A stretch of DNA of 64,000 bases from Puccinia triticina (GCF_026914185.1 NC_070559.1:8601501-8665500), one strand, 5' to 3'; shown: positions 21,720 to 33,275, counted from the first letter of the stretch. Made by a program: numbers and translations. Notes: generated by a model from the sequence alone, not told the origin.

Positions 21720-22056
21720 GTGATCATTGTTTTTTCCTGGTGCAGAGGGTCTTTAGTTTATCCTCGTCGCGGAGGCTCGGAAGTTTAGCCTCATTGCGGA
21801 GGGTCTCGAAAGACGGAACTAGATTAACCTCTTTGCGGAGGACCTCAATGGGTAGGACAAGTTTATTCTCTTCGCGGAGACGTGATTTGCTAGCTAGTTT
21901 ATTCCCGTCGCGGAGACGTTCCGGATGGGATGAAGGGCCACCTGGAACAGGGAAGAGGATCAAAGAATAGGGGTGGCTCACAGCGGTGGCTGAAGTAGGG
22001 TTTTTGACAACGAAGGCGGCATCTTGCCCGGAGGTGCATCTATGGAGAGAACTTAC
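21197..22056 (-). other. E gag-pol spacer with three homologous introns
   Basis: Three putative introns, minus strand: 22056-21942 (115 nt), 21539-21428 (112 nt) and 21308-21197 (112 nt). Each runs from GTAAGT to a pyrimidine tract plus AG and contains ATGCACCTCCGGG or GTGCACCTCCGAGG and a CCAC(A/C)(C/G)(T/C)(C/T)GTGAGCC motif. Upstream exon arms such as GGAGGTATGGAG (22062-22074) complement CTCCATAGATGCACCTCC inside the intron. The exon between the first two encodes tandem LR(D/E/K)E(N/V/D)KL repeats. Confidence 0.7.
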
Positions 22057-22328
22057 TTTGATTTCTCCATACCTCCGCAAACGCCCTGTTTCCTCCTCTC
22101 CGCAGACTTTGAGATGAGATTTAAAAAAAATAGACGACTGAGAATCAAAGCTGGACAAAATATTTTTGGATTTTTTGGAAGTTTTAAACTGTTTTTCGAT
22201 TTGTTGATTTTGAGAAGCTGATAAGGAAAAGAAAGAAGTCGAACCATGAGACTCTGAGTTAAAAGTTGACTCCACGACAGGACTGCGAGACTCTAGATTA
22301 GGTCCGCTGCTTTCCGAGACAACTTGAT

Positions 22329-23963
22329 CTATAAAAAATGCCGGCCTTCGACGTGATCCTCACGAGCTTTCCCCTTGCGGGTTAGAATCGCCTTACGGCC
22401 GCCGCCAGGGAAGTCGCGCTCCCAACGTCCGGTGTCGAGTGAACAGAGCAAAATTTCGATGCACCGCCCGTTGGAATCCGGAAGAAGGATCTTCTCCCCA
22501 AAATGTCCCCCATATTCCAGAGTGACATTGAAATCCATGAGAAACGGTCGTCCAAGAATGACAGGGCCGTCCATCTGAGTGATCCAGAAATGACAGGTGC
22601 CTGTCACTGTTTTCCCAATCTTGATGGGAACGTCCTCTGCGACTCCGACCAGCTCGCAGGCCTGGTTACCTATACCGTAAACGGCAGAACTGAAGTTCAC
22701 TCGGGGACTAAGATTTAGTTTCGTCGCCTTAGCATCCGAGATCAGATTCAACTGAGAGCCGGAATCCACCAAAGGTGCCGCATTGCCTCCGTCCTCGCCA
22801 AGCAAACAGGGTAGATACCCCAGCGGGCAGGAATACAAACAATTTTCTTCCTCTTCAGGCGGGGACTCCTCCATCAGCGTTCCGGAATGGACCTTCAGAT
22901 CCTCTGAGTTGATCTCTACACGGCGCTTTGAGACCCAGTGCTTCATCCCGTCTGCGATTGCCGGGGCGACCGCACACAATTCCGCTACCGTGACCGTCAA
23001 CGGGAGATCGGAAATCTTCTGGAGCATGCCTTCCACAGCTTTCGGATGATCTTTAGCGATACCCCTCTCAAACCTGACTTTTGAAGGGCCCGCATCTGAT
23101 TTAGCGGGAGCCGGCGCAGAACTCGGTTCCGTCCGTGCTGGGGGCGAAGGCTGTGCAGCAGGCGAACGCTCGAAAAGCTCGGACTCTACTTCCATGTCTT
23201 CAGCCTCGGATCCAGAACCAGGGGAGGGAGTTTTCTTCGAGGGTTTCCTGGCAGCAGAAGCTGGAACCGCCAGGGCCTTGTAAGGTTTAGGCGCCTCATG
23301 CTTTTTGCGCGCAGGATCGGATTGATAAGTGCCAGAAAACGATTGGGAGGCCACAGCAGGGGGATACCATGGGTCCAAAGACCCGTAAGCTGCTCGATAT
23401 TCCGTAGTCGCCGAGCTGGCCTGCGGTTGGAAGGATGCCACGACGTGGCGAATAGGACGAGAAGCGTCGAACGGAATCAAGGCACCGTTTGGGAGGAAGA
23501 AGTTGGTACCCTTCTGCTCGACCAGCTTCTCCTCCTTATCCTTCTTGAGTTCAAAACAGCGGGCCGTGCCGTGGCCCTCACGATGACAGTAATAACAGAC
23601 TAACGGTCCTCGGGATGATGACGGCGTAGACGCGGCCGGAGGATTCGCAGACAGATCTTTCTTCAACCGCTGCTCGAAAGACTGAAGCATGCGTGAGATC
23701 TCGTCGACCGTGGCAGGCGTCTTAGGCTCAGCAGTCGCCTCCTTGGGCCTCCGGTCGGCCTCCATCTTAATCATAACGTCGTTTGACTCTTTGAACATCA
23801 ACGCCGCCGGCTGGGAAGCTGGGGTGACCTTTTCGGAAGTGAAAGCCACCTCCTCTTCCATCTTCGCCTTCGCAGCGGCTCGCAGCTCCTTGAGCGCCGG
23901 CAGCAAATAGCGTCCATCCAATGTCTTCACCATCTTCTTCTCCTTAATGAGGTACGTCTTCAT
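22329..23963 (-). pseudogene. gag: E Gag-protease, N-terminally deleted
   Basis: 544-codon open frame aligned with residues ~165-708 of K Gag-PR. The capsid end (KTYLIKEKKMVKTLDGRYLL) is followed by a Pro/Ser linker, a CCHC knuckle CYYCHREGHGTARC and a retropepsin-like aspartic protease with DSGSQLNLISDA and ILGRPFLMDF. The upstream ~170 residues are missing because the frame is fused to the LTR at 24000/24001. It sits between the LTR and the intron-rich spacer. Confidence 0.88.
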
Positions 23964-24000
23964 ACGCTGCTGAAACCCGCTAGAGAAGGCAAAGAAAAAT

Positions 24001-24389
24001 CAGGGATGATGACAATCTTGTGACAGGTCATCACAACCGCCCGCGCGCCTATGCGCGCGCCACAACTGAAAAGAGAAAGACACAGCAACTAAGAGGCTAA
24101 GAACAAAACCAACCCACCACACTCTAACCATCCAACGCGCGCAGTATGAAACAAAAGAGGAGAGAACATATAAAAAAAAGAAGAGTAACAAACATCTTAA
24201 GAAGATAAGATCAAAGAGCCAAAGAAAAGAAAATCCGCCGGAAGGAAACCGCTGGTCCTGAAACACCTTGATGATTCCGCCGCGCGCGACGCGCGCTGAT
24301 TGATCTTGACGACCCGTGAGCTGTTGTCTTGACGCCTGAAAACTTGAGGAATCCGCTGCGCCACCGGCGCCACGTAAATGGCCACCACA
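24001..24389 (-). mobile_element. E 5' LTR, truncated
   Basis: Only the first ~389 nt of the LTR remain (TGTGGTGGCCATTTACG ... GTCATCATCCCTG). They are joined directly to gag. The deletion removed the rest of the LTR, the PBS and the leader, so this copy cannot be reverse transcribed normally. Confidence 0.88.
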
Positions 24390-24708
24390 CCGTCTTTGAA
24401 CAAAGTAGTTTGTTGAGAGTTTGGTCTGCAAGTCATTGCACAATTGGAAAAAGATGCCTTTAGTGACACAAAATTGGTGTTCAAAGTAGAGACTACTGTA
24501 CACCAAATCTTCATTCAAATAGTCAGTCATCATTTGTTCATGGCCTGCAGTTGTGTTGCGGTTTTTGTTTGGGACACGGTTCAAGATCGGCAGTTGTTCT
24601 GCTCCGCAGGTTTCATCGTCAGAGTCATTGAACATTTCCATAAAGTTGGCTTCTTCCTCACGGGCCTCTTTGTCAATATCAGCAAGGAACTGAAGGTGTT
24701 GTGGGAAC

Positions 24709-25723
24709 TGTCAGCCTTAGAGTCATCACAGCTGACCTAAAAGCTGCCTGTTCTACCTTTGTTACATATAAATTACTTTATATCTTTTTCATCTTAAGAG
24801 ATAACCTTGTTTTGACTTCATATTCTGTTTCCTCATGCAATTTTAACCCTAGTTACAACTTATAAATTCCTTGTAACTATACTCCTTCCCTGAGTTACTG
24901 AGTTATGGCGCCCTTGCGCAGTTGTGACGTGTCAGCGCTACCAGGCGCGCCAAACCACATGTACATATGTAAATTACATAAGCAAACTGTGAAAATTTTC
25001 GTAGTCAGGATCCCCCTTGCCTGAGGCGGATCTACAGACTTCAGCACACCAGAACCACCACCCAGATAACCCCAGGATCACCACCAAAGAGCCTACTCTA
25101 CTCCCAGTATACCTACCGTCACAGGCGCCTAGGATATTGACAGTAAGTAACCTCTTTCACTGAACCTTGATTATCTCAGAGGTACAACTCTGTGTCTTGC
25201 TTGATCTGCCTTTTCTTCTTGCTTTGCCTCCTCCTTGATCACAGGGCTGTCCCTCCAATTCTACAGGCCTTTGCCTCTATCTTGATCACAGGGCTGTCCC
25301 TTCAATTCTACAGGCCTTTGCCTCTATCTTGATCACAGGGCTGTCCCTTCTTATCATCAGGCCTTTGCCTCAAAATCTAGGTTCAGGGCTGTCCCTCAGG
25401 TTTCCCATTAAGAACCTTGACTGTCCAGAGAGAAGTCTAAAAAACTGTGGCTGGATTAAACTTATCTAATCCAGATACCCTCCTGAGAGGAAGCTGTAGC
25501 ACTTCTAGCACAGATTAGCAGCACTCTTCTGAAGAGTAGCATTGCCAGTGGACGTGCATTCCCACTAGAATAACCTAGTACTTCTCTTCTATCTTATCCT
25601 GCTTGGTTTCTTTCTCTCTCTTTCTCTTTTTCTCTTACAGTTGTATTTTCTTTATCCCAAGAAATCAAACTGTTGTCCCCCATTTCTTGTGTCCTGCTGT
25701 CACTATAGAGACTCAGGCTCACA
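24709..25723 (+). mobile_element. F 5' LTR (1015 bp)
   Basis: Contains a GC-rich patch TATGGCGCCCTTGCGCAG...GGCGCGCC in an otherwise CpG-poor sequence, and three tandem CACAGGGCTGTCCCT / CAGGCCTTTGCCTC units near 25240-25400. Followed by ATTGGGGGCCTCATCGGG, probably the PBS. Confidence 0.93.
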
Positions 25724-26484
25724 ATTGGGGGCCTCATCGGGAAAATTACTCACCTTTTCATAATTCTAGACTGCTATAAAGCCAAAGGACTGATCCTCCT
25801 GACTAAATCAAACAAAAAACTCTTAAAAATTCGAAAAAATCACTTAAAAAAATTTTTTACATATCCTACTAACGCTGAAAATCTTCTAAAATTATCCCAA
25901 ATTGCTCTTATATTGATAAAATTCCTAACTGAACCCTTGAAAAATTTCTTTTACGTCCTGTGTACTCGTGAAAGTGCAGAATTGCGACTCCTCCGCGCCG
26001 CTATTCATCCCTTCGTCGGACTTATCCTCCCCAGAACCCTCCATATCTTCGAATCAAGAGGAGATAGAGAAAAACGGAGTGCGCTCAAAAGATTCTCCGC
26101 CTTCTTATCTATAATTGCCGAAGTTGACCGTAAAAAAATTCGTGACGGCGCAGACTAGCGCAGAAGACGAAAACTACGACGATAGAATAGTGACAAACCC
26201 GCGCAACGGCAATCTTATCAGTAGCTCGTCGTGGACCCCTATTGCTACTGCAAGAGCACAAAAAACTCGTCGAAAGAAGACTGTTGCTCCCGTCAATATA
26301 GCCGAGTGGAACTCTAATTCCTCAGCGAAGTCAAGCGCAAAGGAAAATAAGAAAAAAACCTCTTCTACTACGCGGAAAAGCAAGAGAATTTCTGCTAAAG
26401 CTAAATCCTCAGGTACTTAACCTTTAAAAAAATCCTTATTCTTCTTTTCCTACTCGACTACCAACTTTCCTACACGTGCTCACC
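25724..26484 (+). other. F leader, AUG-free, CpG-rich in its second half
   Basis: 761 nt between LTR and gag without a single ATG. Two frames are nonetheless open without an ATG (about 25913-26158 and 26118-26417, the latter Lys/Ser-rich). CpG density rises sharply from about 25950. An AUG-free leader suits ribosome scanning to the paired start codons at 26485 and 26504. Confidence 0.75.
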
Positions 26485-28920
26485 ATGCCTCCTCACCTTA
26501 GAAATGGCAGAGACCTCTCAGCAGAACAGCGCCTCCGCTACCGCCTCAGTCCAGCCGCCGAGGAAAGGCTTCGAAGAGCTAGAGTCAGCATTGCCGCCGC
26601 TCCAAGAGGATTTCCTCAAGTTCCCGGAGGAGGAGCCGCTTCCCCCAGACACAGGGATCCCTCCGGCGCTATACCAGGCGAGAGAGACATCAATAGCTCT
26701 AGCCTCGAACAGGTCCACGCCGGTACCGCGCCCAGTAGACAGGGAACAAATGATCCCTACGGCGAAGTATCCTCAGAAGGATCAACCGCCCTCCCAGCCT
26801 ACCAACCCCGAGGGTATGAGGCCGAATGCCTCCCCCAGTTTAGCCCTCCTTCCGCCCATTCAGAACCCACGACGGGAAGAGTCTTCCGGCCCGATGGATC
26901 TGATCCCAGAAGAAATGGAGCTGACAGGCCTCATCAACCTCTTCAACGATCAATTCGACATGTTTGTCCGAGCGAGAGAGGCGCAGAACACGGCCTCGAT
27001 GAAGAGACTCCTCTCCCAAGCTTCGATGACGCAAGAAATGATTATAGAGCTGGTTGGGAGAGCAGACGCCATCCGTCTATGCCAAGAATGGATCCCCAAC
27101 GAGGAGCTCCATCAATTGAATCAATCTCTAGCGCAACAGAACCCGGCAGATCAAACAATCCGCCACCATTCGCAGCTAGCCGTAGCGCCACACGCCAACT
27201 ATCAACCAATGATAGCCACGCCGACTCCGGAGCCTACGGGCTTACAGTACCGAGTACCAACGCAGGAGTTCCAGGGTCCTACCCCTTCCAACCGTCAGGA
27301 ACTTCCACAACCGCGTCCAGAAGGTCAGATTTACCACGGCCCTCAAATGCCGCAGCAACCACCGCCGCCGCCGCCGCCGCAAGCGCTCCAAGTGAGGCCA
27401 ATACCAGCTTCTATACCGCGAGAGGTGGTTCAATTGTTCCGCCCCAGCCCTCATTATCAACCTGGCGGGGTCAATCCACCCCATTATCCTCACACGCAGC
27501 AAGGATACGCAGACCACAACCCCCCTCATCCTCAAGACAATTGGAGAGGATCAGGGAGGAACTGGAGACGCCCCCAGGACGACACTCAGAGAGTACTAGA
27601 GATAGGAGAATACCTGATGAGAGCCACACGAGGAGTGAGGAGAATCTATGGACGCGGGAGAGCCAGAGGGAGAGGCCCTTACTAGATGAATCTTTACCCA
27701 AAAGTTCCTTAAGTAGTGATTCACCACTAGGCCTCAGTTTAGATATTGATAATCTCTCTGATCCTTCAAATAGAGAATTTTTTCTCAATAACCTTAACTC
27801 TGAAATGTCTAGAAATGGTCCCTTGTTCCTAGAAGAAAAATTACAAGTCTTGTTCTCTAAATTTCTCTCTGAATTATCTGGTACTGTTGAAACCATTCCT
27901 GGTACTCTTCTTGAATCTTGTGTCAGCAATTTTAAAGATGTCCTGAATCATTCCATTCTTGATCTATTTAAAAATGAATTCATTCCCTTTTTGCTTGATC
28001 AAATCCTGAACAACATAGGAGAAAGTGCCAGAGAGAAATCCACAGTGAATAACAATATGTTAGAACAACTGAAGAAACACATAGATGATAAGTTTGAGAC
28101 AGTTCAAGATTTGATTCTGGTAAATGAATCACAATGTCATTCTAACATGGATACAATTGGCCAAAATCTGAAAGATTTTGAAGAGAAAGTGAGCAACAAT
28201 CTTACTTCCATTGATAATCAGATCAATGACCTTCATGCCAATGAACACAACAGGTTTGAACAATCTAAGAGAAGATTCAGTGACATATCTTCTGTAGTAA
28301 ACACCGTGAGCTCAAAGCTGGATTCCGTGTTAATACCAGATGACAGAGACCAACCCCCTCATCTCTTGTACAATAATCCCTTCCAGAATGTCCACCATGA
28401 GCAACAACAGGAACACAGACCAACTCCTCCTGTTCCTACTCCTGAACCACAGAGACCACCAAGAGATCACTTTCCTAAGCCTGCTAGCAATACTCCTGAT
28501 ACTAAGACCCAAGAGGAATTCCCCTACATTGATCATGGAGCTATAGACTTTGAAATGAGGAAAGAACTGTGGAAAGGTATCCCCAAAAATGGAGACTGGG
28601 AGAAATTCTCTGGAGAATTGCCTTACAATCATGAACTTTGGATTAAGAATACTGATATCCTGGTTAGAGACTACTTGATGCTGGATAACATGATAATCAG
28701 CAGATTAACAATCTTGTTAACTGACACTGCAAGGAATTGGTACCTAGGCATCAGAGATGAGTATGGAAACAAATCTTGGGCTTGGTGGAAGAATGCCATC
28801 AGAAATAAGTTTGGCACTGAGAACTGGAAATGGAAATGCAACAAGAGTTTGAGAATGATCACTTTGCCTATGATGGGAGGAAAATCCATAAATGGTTTGG
28901 TAATCAGAGAGAAAGACTGA
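26485..28920 (+). CDS. gag: F Gag (811 aa)
   Basis: Starts at the first ATG of the element RNA after the LTR (A at -3). Residues 1-~395 (Ser/Pro/Arg-rich) overlap ORF1 in another frame. The rest is a typical gag: coiled-coil-like segment around residues 480-620, then a capsid domain ([20 protein letters not shown]) that breaks off. The frame ends 28920, while capsid similarity continues in the -1 frame as [14 protein letters not shown] at 28836 onward. It encodes the structural particle protein. Whether residues 1-395 are made in this frame or ORF1's frame is uncertain. Confidence 0.75.
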   Translation: MPPHLRNGRDLSAEQRLRYRLSPAAEERLRRARVSIAAAPRGFPQVPGGGAASPRHRDPSGAIPGERDINSSSLEQVHAGTAPSRQGTNDPYGEVSSEGSTALPAYQPRGYEAECLPQFSPPSAHSEPTTGRVFRPDGSDPRRNGADRPHQPLQRSIRHVCPSERGAEHGLDEETPLPSFDDARNDYRAGWESRRHPSMPRMDPQRGAPSIESISSATEPGRSNNPPPFAASRSATRQLSTNDSHADSGAYGLTVPSTNAGVPGSYPFQPSGTSTTASRRSDLPRPSNAAATTAAAAAASAPSEANTSFYTARGGSIVPPQPSLSTWRGQSTPLSSHAARIRRPQPPSSSRQLERIREELETPPGRHSESTRDRRIPDESHTRSEENLWTRESQRERPLLDESLPKSSLSSDSPLGLSLDIDNLSDPSNREFFLNNLNSEMSRNGPLFLEEKLQVLFSKFLSELSGTVETIPGTLLESCVSNFKDVLNHSILDLFKNEFIPFLLDQILNNIGESAREKSTVNNNMLEQLKKHIDDKFETVQDLILVNESQCHSNMDTIGQNLKDFEEKVSNNLTSIDNQINDLHANEHNRFEQSKRRFSDISSVVNTVSSKLDSVLIPDDRDQPPHLLYNNPFQNVHHEQQQEHRPTPPVPTPEPQRPPRDHFPKPASNTPDTKTQEEFPYIDHGAIDFEMRKELWKGIPKNGDWEKFSGELPYNHELWIKNTDILVRDYLMLDNMIISRLTILLTDTARNWYLGIRDEYGNKSWAWWKNAIRNKFGTENWKWKCNKSLRMITLPMMGGKSINGLVIREKD
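26504..27685 (+). CDS. F ORF1, overlapping frame inside gag (393 aa)
   Basis: ATG at 26504 (G at -3, G at +4) lies 19 nt after the gag ATG, in the +1 frame, and stays open to TAG at 27683-27685. The product has an acidic Pro-rich N-terminus, a probably helical core ([36 protein letters not shown]), a Pro/Gln stretch with eight consecutive prolines and an RG-rich basic end ([10 protein letters not shown]), suggesting RNA binding. No family recognised. The CpG-rich part of F ends at 27656, almost exactly where this ORF stops. Either a true overprinted protein, or the original gag N-terminus with gag's frame open beneath it. Confidence 0.6.
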   Translation: MAETSQQNSASATASVQPPRKGFEELESALPPLQEDFLKFPEEEPLPPDTGIPPALYQARETSIALASNRSTPVPRPVDREQMIPTAKYPQKDQPPSQPTNPEGMRPNASPSLALLPPIQNPRREESSGPMDLIPEEMELTGLINLFNDQFDMFVRAREAQNTASMKRLLSQASMTQEMIIELVGRADAIRLCQEWIPNEELHQLNQSLAQQNPADQTIRHHSQLAVAPHANYQPMIATPTPEPTGLQYRVPTQEFQGPTPSNRQELPQPRPEGQIYHGPQMPQQPPPPPPPQALQVRPIPASIPREVVQLFRPSPHYQPGGVNPPHYPHTQQGYADHNPPHPQDNWRGSGRNWRRPQDDTQRVLEIGEYLMRATRGVRRIYGRGRARGRGPY

Positions 28921-31900
28921 AAGCTTATCAACCTGAACTCAGTCAGTACCTTATTTGTGAGAAGATCTTAAAGCAGTGCCCTCCAAACCTTGAGCATGCT
29001 ATTAAAAGCAGATACAAAAGAGATGCCACTGAAATGAGTTTTGAGGATATGGTTATAATTGCTGAAGAGGTCATAGACAGAGTCATGAAAAAGAACAAGC
29101 CTGTGACAAATAATTATAACACTCCAAACAGATCCCAATGGAGAAGCAATCCTGCCCCTGAGAAAACTGATAAGCCAACTGACTCCTCTGCCAAAAAGAA
29201 TCCTGTCTCTGCCCCTGAGAAAGAAAAACTTATATGCCATTTCTGTAAACAAACTGGTCACTTCTCCAGGGAATGCCCTAAGAAGAAGAACAGAATCAAT
29301 AATGTAGGAATGGATGATGATGATGATCCCAAGAGTGACAATGGAGAAGACCAAGGTGAACCATACAAGTCTGAATCAGAACTAGATGAAGAAGAAGAGA
29401 ACCATAGAACCAATCACATGATTCTTGCCATGGACAATGGAAATGGTGCCCATTATGATCCCTTAGTTGATTTTGACTTTGGAACACATGCTGTAGAGTG
29501 TGAGATAAACCAAGACTTCTCCATTGCTGAAATTCAAGCTGAAACTCATCAACCTCAGACCTGGGACAAATCCTGCCAGTCTTCCCACATAGAAGATGCT
29601 AGACTGATGAAATGTAAGCCTGATAGAGGAAAAGCTCATCTTACTGGAAAAGCAAATCTTACTACTGTCCTCATTGAATCCAGAGAACAATCATGTCTTC
29701 TTGATAGTGGAGCTTCTTGCTCAATCATCAGCAACAAATTGCTAGACTCTATATTACCAGAATGGGAAAACAAGCTCATGCCAATTAACCATGCTAAATT
29801 TCACAGCTGTAGTGACCAATTACAGCCAATGGGCATAATAGAAATGGCCTTAATTTTTCCTCACACTAAAGGTTCTATTAGAATTCTAGCAGAATTTGTA
29901 GTCATGAAAAATGCAAGAATTAACTATCTTATCCTTGGAAATGATTACATGTCTCTTTATGGCTTTGACATCACAAACAGCAAAGAGAGATTCTTTACCA
30001 TTGGAAATGAGAACAAGAGGAAGAAATTCAGCTTTAAGTCTCATCATCTGGAGAAAATGAGCCCTTCTAATGAAATCTCTGCTGTAAAGAAGTCCCATCC
30101 TCAACTGCAGAAATTTATTACAGAAGAACTCTGTGAAGCCAAATTCAGTGATAAGTTGACTATTGAGCAAAAGGAGAAGCTATTTGAAGTCCTCTACAAT
30201 AACAACCTTGCCTTCTCCAACACCAATCAGCCCCTTGGTGCCATTAAGGGTCATGAAGTCCATATCAAGTTGACAACTGAGAGACCCTACCCTCCTCTCC
30301 TCAGAAGACCTCCTTATCCTGCCAGCCCCAAAAGCAGAGAAGCTCTTGAGCAACACATTGAAGAGCTAGTAAACCTGAATGTTCTAAGAAAAGTTGGTCA
30401 TAATGAGGTAGTTGAGATCACTACTCCTGTGATCATTGCCTGGCACAATGGAAAGTCCAGAATGGTAGGAGACTTCAGAGCTTTGAATTCCTATACTGCT
30501 TCAGACAGGTATCCCATTCCTAAGATCAGTGAGACTCTGAACAACCTGGCTAAAGCTAAGTACCTGACTAGCATGGATGTACTCAAAGGTTTTCACCAGA
30601 ATGTCATTGCAGAAGATTCCAGACATCTACTCAGGATTATTATGCACAAAGGAATCTATGAGTACCTGAGAATGCCCTTTGGGATCAAGAATGCCCCCTC
30701 CCATTTCCAGAGAATGATGGACATTGAATTCAGAAAAGAAATTGATGAGAAGTGGGTCATTATCTACATTGATGATATCATCATTATGTCCAACACTTGG
30801 GAGGAACACCTCAATAGGATAGACAGGATCTTGAAAGTTGTTATCAACATGAACATGAAAATCTCCTTGAAGAAGTGTAACTTTGGATTTGATCAGATCA
30901 AAGCTCTAGGTCATCTTGTGTCTGGTATTACCATAGGAATAGACCAGAATAAAGTAGCTGCTGTTCTCCAAAAACCTGTACCTAGTAGTAGGAAAGAAAT
31001 GCAATCATTTCTTGGTTTTGCTGGCTACTACAGACAACACATTGAGAAGTTTGCAGAGATAGCAAAACCTCTGACTGAACTGACAAGGATTGATGTCATA
31101 TATGAGATGACTCATCATAGAATAGTAGCCTACAACTTGTTAAAAGAGAAACTGACCACAGCTCCATTGCTACTGTTTCCTGACTGGGCCCTTCCCTTCA
31201 CACTATATGTAGATGCTAGCATGACTGGTCTAGGTGCTGCTTTACATCAAGTCCAAGTCATTGATGGAGTGAGAAAAGAAGGACCCATTGTTTTCATATC
31301 CAGACAACTGAAAGACAGTGAAACAAGATATGGTGCTAGTCAACTTGAATGCTTATGTCTGGTCTGGGCCCTGGAAAAACTCCATTACTACTTAGATGGC
31401 AGTGTCTTTCATGTTGTAACAGACTGCACAGCTTTGAGATCACTACTGAACATGAAGACTCCCAATAGACATATGCTCAGGTGGCAGATTGCTATTCAGG
31501 AATACAGAGGCAATATGACCATAATCCACAGAGATGGGAATATTCACAAGAATGCTGATGGACTGAGCAGATGGGCTTTGCCAAATGATCCTAGTAACCC
31601 TGCTTATGACCCAGAAGACAAGGATGATGATAGATTCCCCATCATGGGCATACATGTCTCTACTTTCAAGAATGAGTTCTTTGACTCAGTGAGAGAAGGC
31701 TACAAGCAAGACAAGAACACTACTATATTGTCTGAACTTTTGTTGAAAGATGCTAAAGATGCCCAGCTGAAAAATTCCTTACAAGATCCTTGGAGAAAGC
31801 TATATGATGAAGGGAGATTCTCTATATTTGATGGCCTCATCTACTTCAGAGAGAAACACAACTCTGTCCTAGTCCTAGCTGACAAAGAAAGTATCAACAC

Positions 31901-33239
31901 CATCTTGCATGAATGCCATGACAGTGTCTACTCAGGTCACCTTTCTGAAGACAGGACTTTAGAAAAAGTAGCTGATACTGCTTGGTGGGCTGACTGGAAA
32001 CAAGACACTGGTGAATACTGCTCTTCCTGTGATAGATGCCAGAAAGCAAATAAAGCCACAGGCAAAAGATTTGGACTGCTCATGAAAATTGAGGAACCTT
32101 CAAAACCATGGGATGTTATTAACATGGATTGGGTAACTTCCTTGTCCCCTGGAGGAGCTGCTAGTTTCAATGCTTGTCTGGTAATAGTGGACAGATACTC
32201 CAAGACCCCTATATTTGTACCCTGCTTCAAAGATGACTCTGCCATGGACACTGCCATACTGTTTTGGAACAGAGTAATGCCTAGGACTGGCATACCCAGA
32301 ATCATCATCTCTGATAGAGACCCTAAGTTCACATCTGAATTCTGGACTGGTTTACATAGTATGCTGGGAACAAAACTCTCCTTCTCCACAGCTTACCACC
32401 CTCAGACTGATGGATTAGCTGAGAGGATGATTCAAACACTTGAAGATATGATCAGGAGGTTTTGTGCATATGGCCTAGAATTCAAAGACAATGATGGTTA
32501 CACTCATGATTGGGTTTCACTTCTACCAATCCTTGAACTAGCATATTGCACCAGCATACATTCAACCACTGGAAAACCTCCTGCCATCCTGGAAAAAGGC
32601 TGGATCCCAAACCTTCCCAGGAATTTCTTGAAGCAAGACTCTGTAGACATTCATCCTACTGCTCTTGCCTATGGAAAGATCTTTGAGAAAGCTAGAAAAC
32701 ATGCTGAGCAATGCATAACAGAAGCTACATCTTACAACAAAGAGAGATGGGACAAGAGTCACAAAGAACCATCTTTTAAAATTGGTGATAAAGTCCTAAT
32801 ATCCACAGCAAACTTCAACAACCTGTCTGGCCCTAAGAAGATGAGAGACTCCTTCACTGGACCATTCCTTGTGAAAGCTTTACATGGGAAGAATGCTGTA
32901 GAAGTGATACTGACTGAAGAGTTCAGCAGGAAACATCCAACATTTCCTGTCAGCTTGGTGAAACCATACAGAGACCCCAATCCAGATAAGTTCCCCTTGA
33001 GACAGAAAGTCAAAGTTGTCATTCCCCCTATGGATAAGACCCCTCAGAGTAAAGTCATACAAAAGATTCTCAGAGACAAGAGATTGAGAGTGGAGAACAG
33101 AGATGTTATGATGTACTTAGCTAGATACAAAGGTATGAGTGCTGATCATGATGAATGGCTCCTAGAGAAAGACATTCCAGACTCTGCTATCCTTCTCAGG
33201 AAATTCAGAAGTGAGAAGAGGTCTAACCCTGTGGTTTAA
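28830..33239 (+). CDS. pol: F Pol with C-terminal gag part, protease, RT, RNase H, integrase, chromodomain
   Basis: 1469-codon frame, -1 relative to gag. Order by residue from 28830: end of capsid (1-95), CCHC knuckle [14 protein letters not shown] (~136), aspartic protease [12 protein letters not shown] (~292), RT with YIDDIIIM (~646), RNase [16 protein letters not shown] (~790), integrase zinc site [19 protein letters not shown] (~1027-1066), DDE core (MDWV ~1099; SDRDPKF ~1161; AERM ~1197), chromodomain VIQKIL..YLARYKG...DEWL (~1408-1460). All catalytic residues are present. The chromodomain places it among chromoviruses. The frame switch lies inside the capsid domain, at a GGAAATGGAAATG stretch, so either a 1-nt loss or recoding is needed. 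Confidence 0.92.
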   Translation: MEMQQEFENDHFAYDGRKIHKWFGNQRERLKAYQPELSQYLICEKILKQCPPNLEHAIKSRYKRDATEMSFEDMVIIAEEVIDRVMKKNKPVTNNYNTPNRSQWRSNPAPEKTDKPTDSSAKKNPVSAPEKEKLICHFCKQTGHFSRECPKKKNRINNVGMDDDDDPKSDNGEDQGEPYKSESELDEEEENHRTNHMILAMDNGNGAHYDPLVDFDFGTHAVECEINQDFSIAEIQAETHQPQTWDKSCQSSHIEDARLMKCKPDRGKAHLTGKANLTTVLIESREQSCLLDSGASCSIISNKLLDSILPEWENKLMPINHAKFHSCSDQLQPMGIIEMALIFPHTKGSIRILAEFVVMKNARINYLILGNDYMSLYGFDITNSKERFFTIGNENKRKKFSFKSHHLEKMSPSNEISAVKKSHPQLQKFITEELCEAKFSDKLTIEQKEKLFEVLYNNNLAFSNTNQPLGAIKGHEVHIKLTTERPYPPLLRRPPYPASPKSREALEQHIEELVNLNVLRKVGHNEVVEITTPVIIAWHNGKSRMVGDFRALNSYTASDRYPIPKISETLNNLAKAKYLTSMDVLKGFHQNVIAEDSRHLLRIIMHKGIYEYLRMPFGIKNAPSHFQRMMDIEFRKEIDEKWVIIYIDDIIIMSNTWEEHLNRIDRILKVVINMNMKISLKKCNFGFDQIKALGHLVSGITIGIDQNKVAAVLQKPVPSSRKEMQSFLGFAGYYRQHIEKFAEIAKPLTELTRIDVIYEMTHHRIVAYNLLKEKLTTAPLLLFPDWALPFTLYVDASMTGLGAALHQVQVIDGVRKEGPIVFISRQLKDSETRYGASQLECLCLVWALEKLHYYLDGSVFHVVTDCTALRSLLNMKTPNRHMLRWQIAIQEYRGNMTIIHRDGNIHKNADGLSRWALPNDPSNPAYDPEDKDDDRFPIMGIHVSTFKNEFFDSVREGYKQDKNTTILSELLLKDAKDAQLKNSLQDPWRKLYDEGRFSIFDGLIYFREKHNSVLVLADKESINTILHECHDSVYSGHLSEDRTLEKVADTAWWADWKQDTGEYCSSCDRCQKANKATGKRFGLLMKIEEPSKPWDVINMDWVTSLSPGGAASFNACLVIVDRYSKTPIFVPCFKDDSAMDTAILFWNRVMPRTGIPRIIISDRDPKFTSEFWTGLHSMLGTKLSFSTAYHPQTDGLAERMIQTLEDMIRRFCAYGLEFKDNDGYTHDWVSLLPILELAYCTSIHSTTGKPPAILEKGWIPNLPRNFLKQDSVDIHPTALAYGKIFEKARKHAEQCITEATSYNKERWDKSHKEPSFKIGDKVLISTANFNNLSGPKKMRDSFTGPFLVKALHGKNAVEVILTEEFSRKHPTFPVSLVKPYRDPNPDKFPLRQKVKVVIPPMDKTPQSKVIQKILRDKRLRVENRDVMMYLARYKGMSADHDEWLLEKDIPDSAILLRKFRSEKRSNPVV

Positions 33240-33275
33240 TTCTTATAGAAATTCAACCCTTTTGGTGGTAGGGAA

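Larger units (their letters stand above)
6267..24389 (-). mobile_element. Element E: Ty3/gypsy LTR retrotransposon (minus strand), interrupted by A/D/B
   Basis: Flanked by CCGT at 6263-6266 and 24390-24393. Minus-strand order is 5' LTR fragment (24389-24001), gag-protease, a multi-intron spacer, pol (RT, RNase H, integrase), polypurine tract and 3' LTR (17835-17181 continued at 6409-6267). The 5' LTR is fused directly to mid-gag at 24001/24000, so U5, the PBS, the leader and about 170 gag codons are deleted. Pol has in-frame stops. E is close to K in both proteins and LTR. It inserted in a Harbinger transposase gene. Confidence 0.9.

Noticed and set aside
21760..21935. CRISPR-like array (regular CTCCGCGA..GAGG units)
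   Set aside because: Units are degenerate, coding, lack uniform spacers and lie in a eukaryotic retroelement.
29296..33062. Minus-strand frames opposite F pol
   Set aside because: Shadows of a strongly coding plus strand; no domains.
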